A stretch of DNA of 16,067 nt, from assembly GCA_964641715.1 (NCBI GenBank), contig CAZXMB010000062.1:1-16067 (forward strand), written 5' to 3'. Numbering within the stretch: position 1 is the first letter of the stretch; each line of letters begins with the position of its first letter. The position numbers were made by a program, and so were the translations under genes. The stretch is from CAZXMB01 sp964641715 (GTDB lineage Bacteria; Desulfobacterota; BSN033; UBA1163). The notes beneath the pieces were generated by a model. That model saw nothing but the letters and a program-made list of their open reading frames with translations. It made no database searches and was not told the origin of the DNA. Of this stretch, positions 12,828 to 16,067 are shown piece after piece.

Positions 12828-14288
12828 TTATTTCTTTAAAATGCCAAGTGCTTTTTTTACCAGATTCTTCTCATGTTCAAAGTCTACGGTCCTTTGAATC
12901 ATGATCTTCTGAGCCATGGCCGGGCCTGCCCCGTGCCATGTCCCCACCCCATGCTGTCCTGCTGTCCAGTTCTGGAGAAGCTTCGTCACTTTCAAAATAT
13001 GTTCGGTGGGAACTTCGGAGCCGAATCCTAAGAATTCTTCGACATATTTCTTCGTCTCCGGATTCTTGAGCTCCTTTAAAGAGGGGAGGGTGACGATGAG
13101 CCCACCTCCGATATCCCCTGCAAGAGCCATGACCCTCCAGAAGGCATCACAGATATTGAGTTTTGAAACGTTTCCCATTAATTCATCCGGAAGAAAAACG
13201 CCTGATCCTTCGGGCTCCTCCCTTCCCAGGTTGGCAGAGGCGAGGCCACAGGCCCTCCCTGTCTCCCGGAGGACCACCATCTCGGTCAGTTCATCATTGA
13301 TATGTTGCGCCTTTTCCAGACCCTTATATTCCTGAAGGAGTTTACAGGCACCGATGATGAGATTCATAAACCCAACCTTGCAGGTTCCTCCGCATGTCAT
13401 CCGGTGGGTCTTGGCAAAGCGTTCCACAAACTTGATCGAATATTCCACCTCTCCCATATGGAAAACCCTTTGCCACGGGACAAAGACATTATCAAAGACC
13501 ACCATGGAGGTCTCCCTCTGCCCGAAGAGGGGGTTTCCCAGCTCGTAAATATCCCCTGCCTTTTCCCTTTCGGCAGAATAGGGGGAGTATTGACAGATAT
13601 AGGTGAGTCCCTCTGTATCGGTGGGAATTCCAAAGGCGAGGGCATAATCCTCTTCTCCTTTTTTCTTCGCCGATTGAGGAAGGACAACCATTTCGTGGGC
13701 GGCAAAGGCTCCGCTGATATTGATTTTTGCTCCCCTGACCACAAGGCCATCCGATCTCTTTTCAACCACCTTCAAGGAGAGGTAGGGATCCGGCCAATCG
13801 AGGGCTCGTTTCTTTCGGTCACCCCTCGGTTCGGTCAAGGCCCCTGAGATGACCAGATCGTTTTCCTGAACCCATCTCAGATATTTTATAAATCGGGAGT
13901 GATATTCCGCTCCGAGATTCTTTTCCATCTCCCAGGTGGTGCTGGCAAGGGTGTGAAAGGCATCCAGCCCCGGGCACCTATAAATGCAGGTTCCCAGTCT
14001 TTCAGCCGCAAAGGTTCCAGCCATTGCCTTGGCCACCAGGTCCTCCCGGCTCCGGCAGATATAGAGATATCGGTTCACCCGATCGTTCGTCAGGGGTGAA
14101 ATCGCTGTCATGATCTCTTGCGAAGTTGGGTCCAGCGCCCATTGATAGCTTGCCTTATTCGCCTCGATTACCGTTCGAATATTCGGATTGTCAAAGATAT
14201 CCTTTACCTTCTGACCATCCATAAATATTCGGAGGTTCTTCCTTTGCCTTAAACTCCTCTCATATTGTTCCGGTGTGATCAGGGCCAT
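12828..14288 (-). CDS. 4-hydroxybutyryl-CoA dehydratase/vinylacetyl-CoA isomerase-family flavo-Fe/S enzyme
   Basis: The ATG at 14288 follows a GGGAGGG SD and gives 486 residues, near the 490 of Clostridium aminobutyricum AbfD; a frame extension to 14444 lacks support. The fold is the HpaB/acyl-CoA dehydrogenase type. Dehydratases of this family bind FAD and a [4Fe-4S] cluster through three Cys and one His (99, 103, 292, 299 in the clostridial enzyme). Here Cys101 and Cys105 (CIYRC) match the first pair, and His295 with Cys303 (or Cys299) in HRMTCGGTCK matches the second. Retention of these ligands argues against a plain 4-hydroxyphenylacetate monooxygenase. A role in 4-hydroxybutyrate/GABA fermentation or another acyl-CoA dehydration is inferred. 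The partner ferredoxin gene follows. No CoA-transferase or alcohol dehydrogenase is in view. Confidence 0.85.
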   Translation of the reverse strand: MALITPEQYERSLRQRKNLRIFMDGQKVKDIFDNPNIRTVIEANKASYQWALDPTSQEIMTAISPLTNDRVNRYLYICRSREDLVAKAMAGTFAAERLGTCIYRCPGLDAFHTLASTTWEMEKNLGAEYHSRFIKYLRWVQENDLVISGALTEPRGDRKKRALDWPDPYLSLKVVEKRSDGLVVRGAKINISGAFAAHEMVVLPQSAKKKGEEDYALAFGIPTDTEGLTYICQYSPYSAEREKAGDIYELGNPLFGQRETSMVVFDNVFVPWQRVFHMGEVEYSIKFVERFAKTHRMTCGGTCKVGFMNLIIGACKLLQEYKGLEKAQHINDELTEMVVLRETGRACGLASANLGREEPEGSGVFLPDELMGNVSKLNICDAFWRVMALAGDIGGGLIVTLPSLKELKNPETKKYVEEFLGFGSEVPTEHILKVTKLLQNWTAGQHGVGTWHGAGPAMAQKIMIQRTVDFEHEKNLVKKALGILKK

Positions 14289-14461
14289 CTCATCCCTCCC
14301 TTTCAGGAATATATCGAAATTTAAAACATCTTTTAATAAAATGTAAAGCCTAAATTGAAGGATCCCTTTTAAATATTGCGAAACCACACACCTACCCAGC
14401 CGATTGCAGGATAAGAAGAGGTGGTCATCCATAGAAAAATTCAATACTTTGGCTGATTGAT

Positions 14462-14476
14462 ATTGAAATTTTCAAT
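14462..14476. promoter_or_regulatory. perfect palindrome, likely operator
   Basis: ATTGAAATTTTCAAT is a perfect 15-nt palindrome centred on 14469. Related half-sites lie at 14439-14445 (ATTCAAT) and 14484-14493 (ATTGAAATTT), the latter 22 nt downstream of the same half of the palindrome, about two helical turns. It abuts a TTGACA box at 14477. This arrangement suits a dimeric repressor controlling one or both divergent genes. Confidence 0.5.
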
Positions 14477-14505
14477 TTGACATATTGAAATTTACCATGT
14501 AATTT
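14477..14505 (+). promoter_or_regulatory. candidate promoter reading toward yedE
   Basis: A consensus -35 TTGACA (14477-14482) is followed by a 17-nt spacer and a poor -10, TAATTT (14500-14505). A transcript from here would carry about a 400-nt leader containing both structured elements before the YedE gene. Confidence 0.4.
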
Positions 14506-14558
14506 TTATTCGTTTAAATCCTGATGAAGAAGAAAGAATCAATCATGGAAAGATTGCA

Positions 14559-14654
14559 AATACCCTTTTCTCTTAGATGAGGGGCCACCCCTGGCCCAAA
14601 GAGGCTTAGGTTAAGCCTCCCGCATCGTCAAAGGAGAGAGAGAAAAGGGGTATT
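14559..14654 (+). ncRNA. structured element, possible leader RNA or riboswitch (unclassified)
   Basis: A 16-pair basal stem forms from 14559-14574 and 14638-14654 with a single bulged G. Inside it GATG (14576-14579) pairs with CATC (14623-14626), enclosing two hairpins: GGGCCA/TGGCCC with a CCCC loop (14582-14597), and GAGGCTTA/TAAGCCTC with a GGT loop (14601-14619). The result is a compact junction. It matches no riboswitch I recognise. Strand is not decided by pairing; + is preferred because of the upstream promoter-like site. A small mobile repeat is the main alternative. Confidence 0.5.
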
Positions 14655-14731
14655 ATTAAATCCTTTCTTCATTTTTGTTTCCTGAATATCCTGCCCTTCT
14701 TTTCACTCCCTCCTGACCGTTATCTATTATG

Positions 14732-14837
14732 GACCGTTTAATAAATAAAGGTCTCGTCAAACGGTCACGGTAACGATGCCCGTATCGTTAAAGGGTTACG
14801 TTGTAAGTCTTCAGAATCTTTTAACCGTAACCCCTTT
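14732..14837. repeat. repeat-rich foldable block upstream of yedE
   Basis: GACCGTTT (14732-14739) pairs with AAACGGTC (14759-14766). TAACGAT (14771-14777) pairs with ATCGTTA (14784-14790). AAAGGGTTACG (14790-14800) pairs with CGTAACCCCTTT (14826-14837) apart from one bulged C. The core GTAAC/GTTAC recurs at least four times and again near 14865. It could be structured leader RNA, protein-binding repeats or a decayed mobile element. Confidence 0.5.
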
Positions 14838-14914
14838 GACGCTAAGCGAAACTGGCCTCGTAGCCGTAACCTTAATTTAAAACCTTAGCCCTATTTTTGG
14901 AAGGAGGGGAATCG

Positions 14915-16009
14915 ATGACCACTTTTAAAAACTTCTTTGCGACTCGTTGGGGAATTATTTCGGTAGGGGCTTTCATTGGAGTTTTTGCCCCGCTTCTTCA
15001 GAAGTGGGGAAACCCGGCAAACATGGGTATCTGTGTCGCCTGTTTCGAACGGGACATTGCAGGGACTCTGGGGCTTCATCGGGCGGCTGTCGTTCAATAT
15101 ATGCGGCCCGAAATCATCGGCTTTGTCCTGGGCTCACTCGTTGCCGCCTATGCGTTCAAGGAGTTCCGGGCACGGGCAGGCTCTGCTCCCATTGTTCGAT
15201 TTGTCCTTGGCGCTTTTGCAATGATTGGAGCCCTGGTCTTTTTAGGCTGCCCTTGGCGAGCCATGCTTCGATTTGCAGGTGGTGATGGCAATGCCATTTT
15301 CGGCCTCCTTGGACTCATCGGAGGAATATGGGTGGGAACGCTCTTTCTCAAAGGGGGATACAATCTGGGACGTTCTCAAAAAACACATACCTCTGTGGGA
15401 TGGTTACTGCCTTTGACGATGCTTGGGTTCCTTGTCCTGATGTTTATTTTTCCACAGGTTCAGGGACAGGAAAAAAGCGGGGTATTATTCTACAGCCAGA
15501 AAGGTCCGGGCTCCATCCATGCACCTCTATTAGTGTCATTGCTCATCGGTCTCTGCATCGGATTCCTGGCACAGAGGAGCCGGTTCTGCACCATGGGGGC
15601 CATTCGGGATTTCGTTCTTTTCAGGCAGACCCATCTCCTTTCAGGTGTGATTGCCCTTGTCGTGGTTGCTTTTATCACCAATCTGATCCTGGGACAGTTT
15701 CACCCAGGTTTTGAGAAACAACCTGTAGCCCACACCATGAGCCTCTGGAACTTCGGCGGAATGGTTTTGGCAGGACTGGCCTTTGCCCTGGCTGGCGGAT
15801 GTCCCGGACGACAGCTTTTCCTTGCGGGGGAGGGTGACGGGGATGCCGCGGTCTTTGTCCTGGGGATGATCATAGGGGCGGGTTTTGCCCATAACTTTGG
15901 TCTGGCGAGCTCTCCGGATGGTATAGGGCCTAATGGTATCGCCGCTGTGGTGATGGGGCTTGGTTCCTGTCTATTTATTGGCTTCACCATGAGAAAAGAG
16001 ATTGCTTAA
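14915..16009 (+). CDS. yedE: YeeE/YedE-family sulfur or selenium transporter
   Basis: The ATG at 14915 follows a strong AAGGAGGGG SD and gives 364 residues; an in-frame start at 14897 would overlap that SD. The protein is a polytopic membrane protein, roughly 9-10 hydrophobic segments, with the duplicated YeeE/YedE architecture. Conserved cysteines lie in MGICVACF (40, 43), FLGCPWR (112), RSRFCTMG (225) and GGCPGRQ (296), which relay thiosulfate- or selenium-derived chalcogen in this family. The pattern IACF-like start, RPEIIG and AGEGDGDAA closely resembles the YedE group linked to selenium metabolism. A TusA-like gene follows 14 nt later. Substrate (selenium versus thiosulfate) is not settled by the sequence. 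Confidence 0.9.
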   Translation: MTTFKNFFATRWGIISVGAFIGVFAPLLQKWGNPANMGICVACFERDIAGTLGLHRAAVVQYMRPEIIGFVLGSLVAAYAFKEFRARAGSAPIVRFVLGAFAMIGALVFLGCPWRAMLRFAGGDGNAIFGLLGLIGGIWVGTLFLKGGYNLGRSQKTHTSVGWLLPLTMLGFLVLMFIFPQVQGQEKSGVLFYSQKGPGSIHAPLLVSLLIGLCIGFLAQRSRFCTMGAIRDFVLFRQTHLLSGVIALVVVAFITNLILGQFHPGFEKQPVAHTMSLWNFGGMVLAGLAFALAGGCPGRQLFLAGEGDGDAAVFVLGMIIGAGFAHNFGLASSPDGIGPNGIAAVVMGLGSCLFIGFTMRKEIA

Positions 16010-16023
16010 AAGGAGGGATCACA

Positions 16024-16067
16024 ATGAGTACCATCGTTGATGCACGGGGTCTTTCATGCCCACAGCC
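16024..16067 (+). CDS. TusA/YedF-family sulfur-carrier protein (5' end only)
   Basis: Fifteen codons are visible, reading MSTIVDARGLSCPQP, the TusA/SirA signature with the active cysteine at position 12 followed by PQP. It starts 14 nt after yedE with the SD AAAGGAGGG at 16009-16017. By family knowledge it would accept sulfur or selenium delivered by the transporter. A YedF-type extension cannot be judged because the window ends. Confidence 0.88.
   Translation, partial: MSTIVDARGLSCPQ

Larger units (their letters stand above)
14289..14914. other. long divergent intergenic region
   Basis: 626 bp without a convincing gene, lying between the divergent dehydratase and YedE genes. It contains a palindrome with an adjacent promoter-like site, a 96-nt foldable element and a second repeat-rich foldable block, each listed separately. 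I see no tRNA or other standard RNA gene in it. Confidence 0.8.

Noticed and set aside
12581..12904. Plus-strand open frame of 107 codons rich in Ser/Thr and His
   Set aside because: It is the antisense of the ferredoxin gene; its repeated pattern is the mirror of the two cysteine motifs.
12916..13847. Plus-strand open frames within the dehydratase region
   Set aside because: They are antisense to a strongly recognisable minus-strand enzyme; their translations show no motifs.
12828..14288. 4-hydroxyphenylacetate 3-monooxygenase (HpaB) as the product
   Set aside because: The protein keeps the Cys/His set that binds [4Fe-4S] in 4-hydroxybutyryl-CoA dehydratase, which HpaB oxygenases lack.
14289..14444. 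N-terminal extension of the dehydratase-family protein
   Set aside because: The extension has no family-like sequence, while the ATG at 14288 has a GGGAGGG SD and gives the normal family length.
14559..14654. The structured element as a plain terminator
   Set aside because: No T-run follows the basal stem on either strand, and the nested hairpins are more complex than a terminator.

Overview
The window looks like a scaffold from an anaerobic, sulfide-rich-niche bacterium, most likely a Desulfobacterota/Syntrophobacteria-type lineage. That placement is an inference from gene content: a homocysteine-from-sulfide pair (HcyBio/DUF39 plus NIL-ferredoxin), Thi4-type thiazole synthase, LarC/LarE, a 4-hydroxybutyryl-CoA dehydratase-like flavo-Fe/S enzyme and a YedE/TusA pair. 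The scaffold holds three gaps of exactly 100 N (6777-6876, 8431-8530, 11239-11338), which is the usual placeholder for gaps of unknown size, so genes may be missing at those points.

Left part (1-3962, all + strand): larC for the nickel-pincer (NPN) cofactor, an unrecognised exported protein, a likely terminator, an unrecognised lipoprotein, and tilS (tRNA-Ile lysidine synthase).

Central part (4063-11219, all + strand): a sulfur-handling run. An Rrf2 regulator with IscR-like cysteines precedes cysteine synthase, the aspartate-semialdehyde sulfurtransferase (DUF39), its NIL-ferredoxin partner, MnmA (tRNA 2-thiouridine), LarE (NPN sulfur insertion), an uncharacterised MnmA-like PP-loop protein overlapping larE by ATGA, and Thi4 (thiazole for thiamine). 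Nearly every product moves sulfur into cysteine, homocysteine, tRNA, NPN or thiazole. With tilS, four PP-loop ATPases lie within 8 kb.

Right part: after a gap bordered by ATGAACA heptamer repeats comes a protein resembling an archaemetzincin whose catalytic HE pair and third His are replaced. Then comes a minus-strand cassette read from 14288 down to 12291: a 4-hydroxybutyryl-CoA dehydratase-family enzyme, a 58-residue 2x[4Fe-4S] ferredoxin and a small hydrophobic protein. A 626-bp divergent intergenic region (14289-14914) holds a perfect palindrome next to a promoter-like TTGACA and two strongly foldable segments. It leads into a YedE-type sulfur/selenium transporter and the first 15 codons of a TusA/YedF protein.

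The best candidates for something undescribed are the sulfur-distribution cluster with its uncharacterised LarE-coupled PP-loop protein, the Cys at the sulfur-donor position of Thi4, the degenerate archaemetzincin, and the structured leader upstream of yedE.
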